In this document: positions 1 through 9,809 of the stretch, in pieces
Layout: every line of letters starts with the position of its first letter
How positions within the stretch are numbered: position 1 is the stretch's first letter
Assembly (NCBI RefSeq): GCF_019977655.1
Contig: NZ_AP024849.1
Span: forward strand, 5,489,001 to 5,553,000
DNA length: 64,000 bases
Direction of reading: 5' to 3'
Source: Clostridium gelidum
GTDB lineage: Bacteria > Bacillota > Clostridia > Clostridiales > Clostridiaceae
The notes under the pieces: model-generated
Databases searched by the model: none
What the model saw: the letters and a program-made list of their open reading frames with translations, nothing else
What the model was told of the DNA's origin: nothing
Made by a program: the position numbers and the translations under genes

Positions 1-490
1 CCAATTCTATATTATAAAGAGTACTACTTTTATCAAATCCAATGGTACTACCATTTATATTAATATCTTTTAAATAAACAGCATCTTTCCCACCTCTATA
101 AATATAAACAGTATATATTGATGTACTTTTAATATTATCATTTTGGACTTCTATTTCTACCTTATTTTTACCTTTATCTAATTTCAAAGTCTGTTTATAA
201 TTATCATCTTTAGTTACCTCTTGACCATTAATTTCAACTTTATCTGAAGCATTTTCAGGTTTAGCTTTAATAAATATTTCATCAGTATCTTTATCAACAT
301 CAACAATATAAGAATGCTCATCTTCTGAAAAATCAATATTATTGCCTTCACTTAAATAAATGTTTCTTAAATAAGGTTTTTCTTCTGCATAAGCTTTTGT
401 AGCTATTAAATTAAAGCAATTGGGTTCTATAACTGAAAAAACACCAATAATAAATACTGCTGCAATTATATTTCTAATTCTTTTGCTCAT
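1..490 (-). CDS. Secreted cadherin-like domain protein, N-terminal part (runs off window)
   Basis: The reading frame starts with ATG at 490 behind a GGGAGTG ribosome site and is open to base 1, so only about 163 N-terminal residues are visible. It begins with a signal peptide (MSKRIRNIIAA, hydrophobic core, then ATKAYA) matching those of the surface proteins at 49-64 kb. One complete cadherin-like beta-sandwich domain (PF12733 type) follows, from YLRNIYLSEG to YTVYIYRGG, and a second begins (VYLKDININ). By analogy with the paralogues the missing C-terminus probably carries choline-binding repeats; this is inference. Likely a surface-bound structural or adhesive protein. Confidence 0.85.
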   Translation of the reverse strand, partial: MSKRIRNIIAAVFIIGVFSVIEPNCFNLIATKAYAEEKPYLRNIYLSEGNNIDFSEDEHSYIVDVDKDTDEIFIKAKPENASDKVEINGQEVTKDDNYKQTLKLDKGKNKVEIEVQNDNIKSTSIYTVYIYRGGKDAVYLKDININGSTIGFDKSSTLYNIEL

Positions 491-952
491 AAATTCACTC
501 CCTTATGCCTTATGTCTGTATTAATAATGTTACCATTATAATACTTAACTGTAAACGAGGTTTGCCATGAAAATTCTTAAGTTTATCTTAATTTTAACTA
601 AATACTCCATATAATTCTTTCAAAATTAAAACCTCAATGGCCTTATTTAATTCAACATCCAAAATTGACACTCCTAACGGTGATAATCACCCTTCATATA
701 TATTTAATATTTCTCTTATAATAAAATATTCAACTTACATTTATTACTTTAATTATACCCTAGATTTAACATTTCTAAAACATAAATAGTTACCCCAAGT
801 AAGGTTTATAGCTTGGGTGTAAATATTATCCTTTCTTACAATTATATTAAGTAAACCGTTACTGAATATAGTTCGTGTTATTATATTTAGTGAATACAAA
901 ATAATTTTATAATTAAAATAAAACTTAGAATACAAATTGGAGGGACATTATT
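491..952. other. Intergenic region between divergent genes
   Basis: AT-rich, no convincing gene. At 525-538 lies TAATGTTACCATTA, a sequence shared in variant form with the regions upstream of two other surface-protein genes (59253-59267 and 63862-63875). A short inverted repeat CCCAAG / CTTGGG lies near 793-817, upstream of the lipoprotein gene. No clear sigma-A promoter could be fixed. Confidence 0.4.
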
Positions 953-1510
953 ATGAAAAAGAAAATTATTAGCTTATTATTAGTTACAATAGTTAGTTCA
1001 ACTGCATTGATTTCTTGTGGGAAGACTGAAACTACTGGAAATTCAAATACTGAAAAATCTACAACTGAACAAACTTCATCGGTTGATTCTAGTAATAAAG
1101 ATTCTAATATATCAGGTGAAAATAATAAACCAACAGTTGAAGTTAATCAGATTGCCACTATATCTGATTTTAAAGATAAAGATAAAGCTGCAATTGAAAA
1201 ACTTTTAGGCAAGCCACTTAGTGAAGATGATACTAAATCTATTTATGAAAAAGATACTTACACTTTTGAAGTTACTTATTCTGATTCAAAATGTAAGCAA
1301 TTCAAAATAATTCCTAAATCAGAAATGAAATATCCAGCTGACGGAGCTAATATCCTTAAGTTAATAGGTATCGATGCAGGTCAATCAGATAAAATATCTC
1401 CAGCTGGACTTGAATGGAATAATAAATTTGATGTTTTCAAAGTAAATGTGGTTTCTAACAATGAACCTGATGGAAAAATTGCTTTTGCTGAAATAATATT
1501 AGCTCAATAA
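953..1510 (+). CDS. Secreted lipoprotein of unknown function
   Basis: 185 residues. The N-terminus MKKKIISLLLVTIVSS is a classic signal sequence ending in a lipobox (LISC, Cys at about residue 22), so the mature protein should be lipid-anchored on the outer face of the membrane. A Ser/Thr/Asn-rich linker (about 25-65) precedes a small folded domain (about 70-185). The start is supported by TTGGAGGGA upstream. It stands alone, followed by a terminator hairpin. I do not recognise the folded domain; no catalytic motif is evident. Confidence 0.85.
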   Translation: MKKKIISLLLVTIVSSTALISCGKTETTGNSNTEKSTTEQTSSVDSSNKDSNISGENNKPTVEVNQIATISDFKDKDKAAIEKLLGKPLSEDDTKSIYEKDTYTFEVTYSDSKCKQFKIIPKSEMKYPADGANILKLIGIDAGQSDKISPAGLEWNNKFDVFKVNVVSNNEPDGKIAFAEIILAQ

Positions 1511-1592
1511 TATAGTTAATTTTGCAACAGACTATTTAATTGACAGCATAAATATTCTTGCAATAACACTATTTATATTCAGACTTCTAAGA

Positions 1593-1633
1593 CCAGAAAA
1601 TCGTTGTTCTTTACAAAAGCAACGATTTTCTGG
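1593..1633 (+). terminator. Rho-independent terminator after the lipoprotein gene
   Basis: A 14-bp perfect stem (CCAGAAAATCGTTG with its complement) with a 13-nt loop, followed by a T-rich stretch including TTTTTT. It lies 80 bp past the lipoprotein stop codon. Confidence 0.8.
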
Positions 1634-1693
1634 CTTTATAAATACTTTTTTCTATATCTAATAATTTATATAAACTATTTACTTAAAACAAAA

Positions 1694-1733
1694 AACAGAT
1701 AAGATTTTATTGTATTAATTCATCTTACCTGTT
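1694..1733 (-). terminator. Terminator for the AI-2E family transporter gene
   Basis: On the minus strand AACAGGTAAGAT pairs with ATCTTATCTGTT and is followed by TTTTTGTTTT. The right-hand arm and part of the loop (21 bp, 1713-1733) recur identically at 14783-14803 without the partner arm. Confidence 0.75.
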
Positions 1734-1751
1734 GTTACTACTGCACCTATC

Positions 1752-2852
1752 TTACCTATCCAATAAGGATGTTATTTTCTGTTTTTTTAATCTTACAATT
1801 CTTTTAGGTTTTCTTTTATGATTTGGCTTAATATTGAATAAATCTAAAACGAACATCAAAAGTGGTACTCCAAGTAACAGTCCCCAAACTCCCATGAAAT
1901 GTTCTGATATTAAAAGTGTAATAAATACAATAAAAACTGGTAATTCAGTTTTATCTGCCATAAACCTAGGGTTTAATACATAGCTTTCAAGAGCATGTAG
2001 GACGGCTATAAGTATAAGGACATATATAATCATCTTAAAGCCTCCAACTGTATATGCTATTATACTTAAGGGAATCAAAGAAACAATAGTTCCAGCAACT
2101 GGAATTAAGCTAAATATAAAAATCATAACACCAAGACCTAAAACCTGTGGAAAATGCAATATAAAAAGTGATATAACAGATAGAATGCTGTTTACACATG
2201 CAATAATTATCTGTGCTTGCACTACTTTTCCAAAAGAATTTAAAAAGTTAATTGCAAAATTCTTTGTGTATCCATAAACCATAGAAATAGTACTATTTTC
2301 AAATTGTGAAAAGAATTGTTTGATTTTATCTCTTTCAACCATGAAGAAAAGACTTAGTATTAATGCTATAAATACATTAAAACTCCAAGTACCAAAATCA
2401 GAAGCATATCGTAAAAATTGATCAAATCTTAAAAAATTATTAAAATCAGAATTATTAAAAATTGACATAAAATCAATATTACCAAAGTATGGTGCCACAT
2501 AAGTAGATAAAAAATCTCCTCCAATAATTTTAAAATCAAATTTAGATACTTTTATACCTATTTCAGTTAATTGTCTAATAATTTTTGGTATATACTTATA
2601 AATAATAAACACAATAGTAGAAGACATAAATAAATATAAAAATAACGTCACTACCATAGGCTTTATTTTAATAAATTTGTCTAATCTCTTAGTAATTCCT
2701 ATTTGCAAACTATAAGCAATATACGTAAATATAAATGTGAGCAAAAATAAATTAAGCATTGCTCTTAATATAAAAATAATAATTACAATTATAATTAGAA
2801 CCACAAGCTTTTTAACTAAATCTTTTTGAAATAATTCTTTTAAGAAATTCAT
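1752..2852 (-). CDS. AI-2E family transporter (PerM/UPF0118 membrane protein)
   Basis: 366 residues with about eight hydrophobic segments: a pair near the N-terminus (about 15-50), one near 60-80, and a cluster from about 150 to 340. The conserved C-terminal signature of the family is present (NPRFMADKTELPVF, then HFMGVWGLLLGVPLL). Members of PF01594 are permeases, some acting in Na+(Li+)/H+ antiport or signal export; the substrate cannot be read from sequence. Start ATG has GGGAGAG upstream. Single-gene unit with its own terminator. Confidence 0.9.
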   Translation of the reverse strand: MNFLKELFQKDLVKKLVVLIIIVIIIFILRAMLNLFLLTFIFTYIAYSLQIGITKRLDKFIKIKPMVVTLFLYLFMSSTIVFIIYKYIPKIIRQLTEIGIKVSKFDFKIIGGDFLSTYVAPYFGNIDFMSIFNNSDFNNFLRFDQFLRYASDFGTWSFNVFIALILSLFFMVERDKIKQFFSQFENSTISMVYGYTKNFAINFLNSFGKVVQAQIIIACVNSILSVISLFILHFPQVLGLGVMIFIFSLIPVAGTIVSLIPLSIIAYTVGGFKMIIYVLILIAVLHALESYVLNPRFMADKTELPVFIVFITLLISEHFMGVWGLLLGVPLLMFVLDLFNIKPNHKRKPKRIVRLKKQKITSLLDR

Positions 2853-2912
2853 ATTTAATTCACTCTCCCATAAGTATTATGTGCCAAATTCAACTTCTCT
2901 TAAACAAAAAAC

Positions 2913-2935
2913 ACGCTAAAATATAATTTTAGCGT
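2913..2935 (-). terminator. Terminator downstream of the AAA-ATPase/nuclease-fold gene
   Basis: A 10-bp perfect stem ACGCTAAAAT / ATTTTAGCGT with a 3-nt loop, followed on the minus strand by TGTTTTTTGTTT. Confidence 0.75.
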
Positions 2936-3051
2936 AGATTAGTAAATTTATCAACTGGAGAAATTGAAGATGCAACTGCTTATGATGCTGCATACGGATA
3001 ATTAAATACTTTTATAACGTCCACTTCGTCTGCTACCTTGATAATCAATTG

Positions 3052-4692
3052 TCAATTACCTAAATTTATTCTTTCAATTTTACAACTATGTTCTTTCGTC
3101 TTAGAGTCATAACATATAGCTACTGCGAGCAGATTATTTTCATGTTCTTGTATGAATTTTTGAAAATATTCCTTTTCTCTCATTTGCTTCATAGCCTCAT
3201 CTACAGTAGCATCTTTCTTTAACTCTAAGATAAATGCTATATCATTTTTTCTTCTTGGGTGAAACGTAAAATCTGCATAACCTTTAAGCAGAGAGCCAAA
3301 AACTTGTTTTTTGTGCGAATCGCTTACTCCAACGAATGAACATGAGTCGGAGTTTCCTTTCAAAAAATCTTCTCTTTCAACTCTATATTGATCCCTCGCA
3401 CTAAGGTAAGCCAAAGTTATTACACAATCCAAACTATTCTCATCATTATATTGAAGTATTGGAATTTCTGAATTATGAATATCATGCAGTATATTTACTA
3501 CTGTTTCAGTATCACAATTCACTGTAGCCTTAAGCATTTTATTTGACTGTTTTGCTATTTCTGAAACATACCCAAAAGCTTCATCTTTTAATGATTTTTC
3601 AAATTCCATCATTAATTCTTTATTAGGTATTTTTAAATATCCATTATGATACGATAAAAAACCAAGTATTATCATAGCTGAATATATTTCTTCTTTAGTC
3701 TTAGGTGCTTTCTGTCCCGCTCTAAATTCTTCATCTATAGTAATATCTATTTCGTTTCCAGCCACCATTTCTATTACATCTTCACGAACTTCTAATGTAT
3801 TATATTCCAAGAACTGCTTAACTTCATCCATTGCTCCTGTACTAGTCCAGTAACTTTCACAGTAGCCTCTGTTTAATGCAATGCTTACTGAACGCGGATT
3901 ATATATTTTTATTCCATTTGGTGTAATATATCCATTGTACCAGTTTTGAAGTTCTTTAAAATAAATATTTTTATTCTTTTCACATAATTTTTCAATTTCT
4001 TCCTCAGTAAATCCAAAATATTCATCAAATATTCTATCCTTTAAAAATGTATATTCCTCAAACATATTAAGAGCTGAAGTACTTGAATGGTTTTTTATTG
4101 GAAGTACTCCTGTCATGTATGCTAAAGCAACATAAGGCTTATCCTTTAATAGATTGCGTAAGAATTCCAAAAATTCATTTTGATTTTCAATAAATAAATT
4201 ATTATTAAAAATATAATCCCATTCATCAAATATGAATATGAACTTTTCACCAGTATCATATAACATAGAACTTAGATTGAAATATTCCTCTGGATTAATA
4301 TGAGGATATTTTTCCACTATATCTTTTTTTATTGTATCTCTTATCATCTTAATATAATCATCATAGGTATTTCCAATTTCAGATATTCCATTAAAGGATA
4401 TATTAATTACATTATATTTGTTTAAATGTTCTTCATAATTATAAGTTTTACTTATCTTAAGATTATCAAAAATATATTTTGAATCTACTGCTTTAAGATA
4501 ATAAGCTCCAAGCATATCAGCTACTGATGATTTCCCAAATCTTCTTGGTCTTGTTATACATACATATTTCCCTTTAGTTGATATTTTCTCATTTAACACA
4601 CTTATTAATTCGGATTTATCCACAAAAGAATTATCATCATATAATTCTTTGAAATTTTCTAAAGGTCTTTTAGTATTTAAATATATAGACAA
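3052..4692 (-). CDS. AAA-ATPase-like protein with C-terminal PD-(D/E)XK nuclease-fold domain
   Basis: 546 residues from the preferred start. The N-terminal half is the AAA-ATPase-like family (PF09820): FVDKSELI, a Walker A variant RPRRFGKSS and Walker B KFIFIFDEWDYIF. The C-terminal part has the PDDEXK_9 (DUF1703) core GYADFTFHP...FILELKK. Members are abundant in clostridia and bacteroidetes; their role is unproven, with mobile-element or defence links suggested. An in-frame ATG nine codons upstream (4719) lacks a ribosome site, whereas the TTG at 4692 follows GGGTGGTG. In the truncated copy at 12454 one base is missing between these two codons, which also favours TTG. Complete, with no visible frameshift. 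Confidence 0.85.
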   Translation of the reverse strand: MSIYLNTKRPLENFKELYDDNSFVDKSELISVLNEKISTKGKYVCITRPRRFGKSSVADMLGAYYLKAVDSKYIFDNLKISKTYNYEEHLNKYNVINISFNGISEIGNTYDDYIKMIRDTIKKDIVEKYPHINPEEYFNLSSMLYDTGEKFIFIFDEWDYIFNNNLFIENQNEFLEFLRNLLKDKPYVALAYMTGVLPIKNHSSTSALNMFEEYTFLKDRIFDEYFGFTEEEIEKLCEKNKNIYFKELQNWYNGYITPNGIKIYNPRSVSIALNRGYCESYWTSTGAMDEVKQFLEYNTLEVREDVIEMVAGNEIDITIDEEFRAGQKAPKTKEEIYSAMIILGFLSYHNGYLKIPNKELMMEFEKSLKDEAFGYVSEIAKQSNKMLKATVNCDTETVVNILHDIHNSEIPILQYNDENSLDCVITLAYLSARDQYRVEREDFLKGNSDSCSFVGVSDSHKKQVFGSLLKGYADFTFHPRRKNDIAFILELKKDATVDEAMKQMREKEYFQKFIQEHENNLLAVAICYDSKTKEHSCKIERINLGN

Positions 4693-4905
4693 TTTAACAC
4701 CACCCGCTACAAAATTCATATTGATTATATTATATGAAAAAAGTTACATGAATAGTCACTTTACTATATCTATTTATCCTGTTTAAGTAAATTGTTTATT
4801 GCCAATCTATTTTCTATTTTAACATTTTCCATGATATTAAGTATTTATATATTTTTTAAAACTCTATATTAATATTATATCCCAATATATTTACATAAAA
4901 CAAAA

Positions 4906-4930
4906 AAAGATGAGGCTAAGCCTCATCTTT
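4906..4930 (-). terminator. Terminator of the large choline-binding-repeat protein gene
   Basis: Perfect stem AGATGAGGC / GCCTCATCT with a 3-nt loop, extended by A/T pairs; minus-strand tail TTTTTTGTTTT. It begins 19 bp past the stop codon. Confidence 0.85.
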
Positions 4931-4948
4931 AATCATTTTTTTATAGTA

Positions 4949-7312
4949 TTACTTAACCCAAGCTCCTGATGCGTTTAATTTGTATCCATCAACAGTTGTA
5001 TTAGCAGCCATTGAACCTGAAGTATTTAAGTAGTACCAAGTTCCATTGTCATTCAACCAACCAGTTTTCATTGCTCCTGATGATTGTAAGAAGTACCAAG
5101 TTGATCCATCTAGAACCCAACCAGTTTTCATTGCTCCTGATGCGTTTAAGAAGTACCAAGTTCCGTTATCATTGTACCAACCAGTAGCCATGATTCCGTC
5201 AGCTTTTATCATGTACCAAACTCCGCCATCGTTAACCCATTGTCCTTTTACTTGAGTTCCATCAGCCTTGAAGAATGTCCAACCTGCAGCAGTATTAACC
5301 CAGCCAGTAGTAGTTACTGGAGTTGTTACTGGAGTTTCAGTAGTTGTTTTGCCCATTGTTGCATAAACATCTTTTCCTTCTGCCCAAGCGATTAAACTAT
5401 CTGCATTATATACTTCTAATGAATCTATAGTTCTGTCACAAGTAAACATTTCAGTGAAATCTCCAGCCTTTTCTGACTTGTAGATTTTCCCTTCATTTAC
5501 TATCCAAAGGTTACCGTCAACATCAATTGATGCTCCAGCTTTTCCTGCATCTCCCTTAAGATCGTGATCAACATCTCCATCTTTCTTTACAACATAAGTA
5601 TCAACTTTGCTAGATGATCCAGCAGCTTCAACTTTTTCATTCTTTTGTAATTTTAATACATAAGTCTTGATAGTATCAGTATCATCCATTTCAGTATAGT
5701 AAATTGCTCCACCTATTACTCTTAATCCAACAATTGAACTATCAGTACCAGTAGCATATTTAACTAATTTATTAGCAGCTGTTGCAGTGTCATCACTTAC
5801 AGCAGTTGTAATTTCATAAGATTCTACACTCTTTGGTAAGTAAGCATCTTTTTCTGTATCTCCTTGAGCTTTAGAGATCTTTTGAAGATATTTAGCAGTT
5901 GTGATTTTTGCTCCACCCTTGCTATCGTAAACTGTACCAGCAGTGAATGTTACATCAATTACTCTATAGATATAGTCTGCATCTTGAGCTATAGTTGTTG
6001 AATTTGCTACTGTTGCTGCGATTCCATCATCATTAGCATCTTCATTAAATTTGTCTAATGCAACCATCTTAGTTCCATTATATACACGAATGTTAGCTGT
6101 CTTATCAGCATCTATATAAGCTCCTGTGTTATTTGTATATCCTCTGTAAGTATTTCCAGTAGCACTAATTGTTCCTGCATAACCTGAAGTTATAACTTTA
6201 GTATCAGCTACAGTTGCTTTTACATTAGCGAAATTTGTGCTTAAATCCGCTGTTAAAGTAGCTTGATTGTAGTCTGCTGCTGTTGTAGCTGTTAGTGTAA
6301 GTACACCTGTAGTAGCATCAACTGTAGTAGTATAACCTGGAATTGAATTTGATTTAACAGTAGCTGCAAATTGAGCTGCTGTAGCAAATTGTGCTGCTGC
6401 ATCATTCTTTGGTGTTACAGTTGCAAAATTTGTATTGTCTACAAATATTTTAGCCACTTTTGTAGCATCCTTAATAGCAACAGCTAATTTAGTTGCTGTA
6501 GTTCCATCATTATTATCTGCAGTTATTGTTACATTTTCTGATAATGCTTGAATTGCTGCTAAGTTAACTGCTGCTGGAGTAGTAGTTTGAGTTAATTGAA
6601 TTGTTCCAGCATCAGTACTTTTTATATCTGCTGCAAAACCAGTATATGATTTAGTTATTGCTTTTATAGCAAAATCAGCTTTACTTCCTGATGTAAAATC
6701 ACCAGTTACAGTATCTCCTGATGCTTTAAATATATGTCCAGCCACCATTATATCTGTAGATCCATTAAATACGTCTGGAGTAACTTGAATAACAGCTTGT
6801 CTTCCATTAGTTACATTAGCTGCATTTGATATGTATGAATACCATACATCACCAAATTGATTTGGTGTTATTTTTTGAAGATCTACACTAACATTGCTTC
6901 CATATCTGCTAGTTTTCTTTAATTTAGCTACTAACTTATTTTCTGAAGTATTTTGTAAATCGCTAGCAACATCTTGATCTGTTACTTTACCATCTGATAA
7001 ATTAACTAAGTATTCATCGCTACCGTCAAAAGCTATAACGCTATCATTGTTATATTTGTCTTGTAATGTAGCATCAGTTAAGTTGTTTATTTCAGTGTCC
7101 TTTTGTCCATCATTGTAATAAACTGATTTATTATCTCCGTCTGTTTTGTATCCTTCATATACATATTTACCATCTTTGAATGCAACTACCTCTTGGATAG
7201 TTCCTTCTTTAGTTGCTAACCTTGTTGAATCTGCAGCCATCGCTGGTACTAGTGACATGATTGATGTAGCAGCTATTAATAAAGCTGTAATCTTATTTGT
7301 TCTTTTTATCAT
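4949..7312 (-). CDS. Large secreted choline-binding-repeat (S-layer-like) surface protein
   Basis: 787 residues. A signal peptide (cleavage likely after AMA, about residue 27) is followed by a long Ala/Thr/Asp-rich region with no cysteine and then, from about residue 670, at least five cell-wall-binding repeats of the type GWY-NDNGTWYFLNASGAM-KT that bind choline on wall polymers (PF01473/PF19127). Residues 1-170 and about 390-787 closely match the protein at 50661-53006, while the centre (about 170-390) has diverged. Strong AGGAGG ribosome site, near-consensus extended -10 promoter and strong terminator suggest high expression as a monocistron. Structural surface-layer role is inference; no SLH domain or enzyme motif is visible. 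Confidence 0.85.
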   Translation of the reverse strand: MIKRTNKITALLIAATSIMSLVPAMAADSTRLATKEGTIQEVVAFKDGKYVYEGYKTDGDNKSVYYNDGQKDTEINNLTDATLQDKYNNDSVIAFDGSDEYLVNLSDGKVTDQDVASDLQNTSENKLVAKLKKTSRYGSNVSVDLQKITPNQFGDVWYSYISNAANVTNGRQAVIQVTPDVFNGSTDIMVAGHIFKASGDTVTGDFTSGSKADFAIKAITKSYTGFAADIKSTDAGTIQLTQTTTPAAVNLAAIQALSENVTITADNNDGTTATKLAVAIKDATKVAKIFVDNTNFATVTPKNDAAAQFATAAQFAATVKSNSIPGYTTTVDATTGVLTLTATTAADYNQATLTADLSTNFANVKATVADTKVITSGYAGTISATGNTYRGYTNNTGAYIDADKTANIRVYNGTKMVALDKFNEDANDDGIAATVANSTTIAQDADYIYRVIDVTFTAGTVYDSKGGAKITTAKYLQKISKAQGDTEKDAYLPKSVESYEITTAVSDDTATAANKLVKYATGTDSSIVGLRVIGGAIYYTEMDDTDTIKTYVLKLQKNEKVEAAGSSSKVDTYVVKKDGDVDHDLKGDAGKAGASIDVDGNLWIVNEGKIYKSEKAGDFTEMFTCDRTIDSLEVYNADSLIAWAEGKDVYATMGKTTTETPVTTPVTTTGWVNTAAGWTFFKADGTQVKGQWVNDGGVWYMIKADGIMATGWYNDNGTWYFLNASGAMKTGWVLDGSTWYFLQSSGAMKTGWLNDNGTWYYLNTSGSMAANTTVDGYKLNASGAWVK

Positions 7313-7378
7313 TTGTATATTCCTCCTAAAGTTTTATCTTTTACTTTATCTTTTGTTTTTGTTCCATCTACAAATATT

Positions 7379-7407
7379 ATTATATCAGCACATTTCGACC
7401 TTGTCCA
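7379..7407 (-). promoter_or_regulatory. Sigma-A promoter of the surface protein gene
   Basis: On the minus strand, -35 TGGACA (7402-7407) and -10 TATAAT (7379-7384) are separated by exactly 17 bp, with a TGa extension just before the -10. It lies 66 bp upstream of the start codon, leaving a long leader. Confidence 0.8.
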
Positions 7408-8213
7408 CTTTATTTGTATATTTTTTGTAGTTTTTATACGTATTTTTTGAATAAAATACTGTTATTGTGTGAAATTAATTCTTTTGATGTTAAATAGTAT
7501 TCAAATTTGTAAAATATAGTATATAGTCTGAAGATTACTTGATTCGTATTTACTCGTTGATTAAGTTCAAGCAACCAAACTTTCAATACAAAATGTAGAA
7601 AACTCCAATATCTTTGATAACTAAGTCATTGCTGCTGTTAATTTCCTATCTGACAGTTTATATTTAATTCTTACACTTAATACAATATACATACAGTTTA
7701 TATATTATACATACAATTTATGGTGGTGTAATATATATCTGTATACATTGATATATAAAGACTAAAGCATAATTTATATTTTAAAGAAAAGAACATAAAA
7801 TTTCATAGTATTATAAGTTAATTAAATAGTTAGGAAATATATTTTAATAACTATAAAAAATTATTTAATAACTTTACATTTTTTCTAGCTACTCTGGAAA
7901 AGTGAGCGTCCAAAAAGTGATGCTCCAAAAGTGAGACTCCAAATTTAATATTTGGCAAGTCGAACTTTCACACAGTGCATCTTGTATTTGGATATAAGGG
8001 AAAAGTTCTTATTTGCAGCATAGCTACTTCTTTTATATGTGCAGAACTTTCTCCTTGGAGCTTTTATATTTGAGTTCTCGAACTTTCTCTGTGAGATTTG
8101 TTCTTCAATACTCTTACTAAAGCCAATCTTTTTATCAAATTCTCTGTATAATCATCAACTTCTCTGTGTAATACAAGTTCAGGATTATACATTACATTTT
8201 ATTTCCATAGTGA

Positions 8214-8264
8214 CTGTTTTAAAAAAATGTTGTTGTTAATAATAACAACATTTTTTTAAAACAG
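8214..8264. repeat. Long perfect inverted repeat
   Basis: Two 21-nt arms, perfectly complementary, enclose a 9-nt spacer. Each arm holds a run of seven A or T plus TGTTGTT/AACAACA. It could be a bidirectional terminator or the end of a lost element; no adjoining gene explains it. Confidence 0.6.
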
Positions 8265-8269
8265 ACTGT

Positions 8270-8419
8270 ATGGAATTTAAACAGTATATATGTTATCCAT
8301 ACTTCGCTACTCAAGCTATTTCCTACACACTAAAAAAAGACAAGAAATTACTTTCTCATCTAAGTCATATTGCTAATTATAATTATCAAGTTCTAAAACA
8401 CCAAGGGTACTTAGTCTAG
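8270..8419 (+). CDS. Doubtful 49-residue reading frame
   Basis: ATG to TAG, encoding MEFKQYICYPYFATQAISYT and onward to HQGYLV. Its residue composition is protein-like (many Y, K, H, L), but it has no ribosome site and starts just after the 8214-8264 hairpin. It may be the tail of a gene whose front was lost. No family recognised. Confidence 0.15.
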   Translation: MEFKQYICYPYFATQAISYTLKKDKKLLSHLSHIANYNYQVLKHQGYLV

Positions 8420-8594
8420 GGTCGTGCCACTGTTATCTCCAAATCAAATAATAGGGAGTGTTACAGTGGCTAGACATCAGATAAACATTCAATAGCTTTT
8501 ACATTTACGCGGATTAAGTTCAAGTCATCCATTGTCAATTACAATATAGCTAACACTTGCTTAATTTCATCTCCAAGATTAAGCATATTAAAGA

Positions 8595-8622
8595 AAATAA
8601 CAAGCATTCTAACTTGTTATTT
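8595..8622 (-). terminator. Terminator of the Rep-like/YqaJ-like gene pair
   Basis: Stem AAATAACAAG / CTTGTTATTT with an 8-nt loop, immediately past the stop codon at 8626, and a short T-rich tail on the minus strand. Confidence 0.65.
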
Positions 8623-8625
8623 ATC

Positions 8626-9768
8626 TTAATATGCCTTATAAGCCTCCTTCTCACTTGCATACTCCATAAAATACTCTCCAACTTCATAATTACTTACATT
8701 ATGTAAGATAATATTAGTTTTAAATCTTTTATATTCGTTTACAACACTTCTAACTACAGCTGCTGCATATGCAGGTAAGGATTTTATATTCTCACGGCTT
8801 TTATGAATTTGAATAGCTCTATATTTATTTACTATAAGCTGAGTAATTCTTTCTTTTAAAAACCATTCTTTAAGATTAGCGATAGCGCGCACTAAATGCA
8901 TCACTAACTTTTTAGTCAATGTTATTTCAGCAAATTTAATTTTTTCCATAACAAGATTGTATTCCTTGGGATTATTTAGCTTAACAAGTTCAATATAATC
9001 ATCTTCTTGAGTCTTAGTATTAATTGCAGCACATTCAAAGTAAAATTTAAAATTTGTATTTTTTTTAGGTGATAAGTCCTTTAAACGCTCAGTCTCACTA
9101 TTATCTTTAAATATTTCTGAATACTTAATAAGCATTTTATCTATAGTGTATTTTGCATAATACTTGCACTTAGTCTTTAAAACTTTCATCCAACCGCTGT
9201 TAAGTTTTAATAAGTTCATAGAAAAACCATCATGAAACTTTGAAGCTTTAGAATCACTAAGCTCTGACATGTATATCATAAGTCTCTTTTCACGTGCTTT
9301 CATATTTCTAAATTCAGGAGTAAAAAAGAAACTTCTTATATGAGTATAGCCAGTTAAACCAATCGCCTCATAACGTGTAGCAGCAGTTAAACTAAACTCT
9401 TTATCACCTGTACCCTCAGTTAATCCTAGATAATCTTCACTATTTAAATCAGACTTTAAATTATCTTTTGCTTTTGTCATATTCTCCATATTAACTAAGA
9501 TCCAGCTATCTAATATATTATCAAAAGCTAAAATTGACTTCTCAATTAATTTGTTTACGCAATTAAATACAGTCTTATAAGAAACATTTAAATTTCGGCG
9601 AACTAAAGCTATAAGATCAGCTTTAGAGCTCGTAAATGTTTGAATAAGATATTTTGAATTAACTTCACTAGATATGGCTACTAAAGATATATAAGTATCA
9701 AGAATGTAGTATTCATTGCACTCGAATATTATTTTAGATAAATGAGAATTATATAGTTTTGTAGCCAT
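8626..9768 (-). CDS. Unrecognised protein, possibly Rep-like winged-helix
   Basis: 380 residues, soluble, lysine-rich. Residues about 25-90 look like a winged-helix fold (NVSYKTVFNCVNKLIEKSIL is a plausible recognition helix). The C-terminal IKSLPAYAAAVVRSVVNEYK resembles the 'iknP-aYl..vi.n.l' tail seen in some Firmicutes plasmid and phage replication proteins. That resemblance is weak, so no function is assigned. Start ATG has a strong GAGGAGG site. It follows the YqaJ-like gene by 41 bp and shares a terminator with it, so the two are probably co-transcribed. Context suggests a mobile-element origin. Confidence 0.6.
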   Translation of the reverse strand: MATKLYNSHLSKIIFECNEYYILDTYISLVAISSEVNSKYLIQTFTSSKADLIALVRRNLNVSYKTVFNCVNKLIEKSILAFDNILDSWILVNMENMTKAKDNLKSDLNSEDYLGLTEGTGDKEFSLTAATRYEAIGLTGYTHIRSFFFTPEFRNMKAREKRLMIYMSELSDSKASKFHDGFSMNLLKLNSGWMKVLKTKCKYYAKYTIDKMLIKYSEIFKDNSETERLKDLSPKKNTNFKFYFECAAINTKTQEDDYIELVKLNNPKEYNLVMEKIKFAEITLTKKLVMHLVRAIANLKEWFLKERITQLIVNKYRAIQIHKSRENIKSLPAYAAAVVRSVVNEYKRFKTNIILHNVSNYEVGEYFMEYASEKEAYKAY

Positions 9769-9809
9769 CCCTTGTGTACCTCCTCTTTTTTAGCTGTTTT
9801 TATGACTTG

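Larger units (their letters stand above)
7408..8625. other. Long region without convincing genes; repeats and hairpins
   Basis: About 1.2 kb of AT-rich DNA. It contains two copies (about 7940-7975 and 8060-8095) of an intergenic element with core TCGAACTTTC, also found near 48.48 and 57.06 kb; a 51-nt perfect hairpin (8214-8264); a possible 49-codon reading frame (8270-8419); an imperfect hairpin with GCCACTGT / ACAGTGGC arms (8426-8470); and a fragment of the CAATTGTCAATT-type repeat near 8530. It looks like the remains of older insertions. Confidence 0.5.

Noticed and set aside
753..935. 60-codon minus-strand reading frame upstream of the lipoprotein gene
   Set aside because: No ribosome site, no family likeness, and it covers the leader of the neighbouring gene.
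2940..3001. Plus-strand stretch reading LVNLSTGEIEDATAYDAAYG and a stop
   Set aside because: Protein-like but only 20 codons with no start; may be the tail of a lost gene, too short to support.
7146..7430. 94-codon plus-strand reading frame
   Set aside because: Lies antisense to the signal region and leader of the surface protein gene; composition is that of a shadow frame.
8039..8239. 66-codon plus-strand reading frame
   Set aside because: Runs through a dispersed repeat and into a hairpin; no ribosome site.
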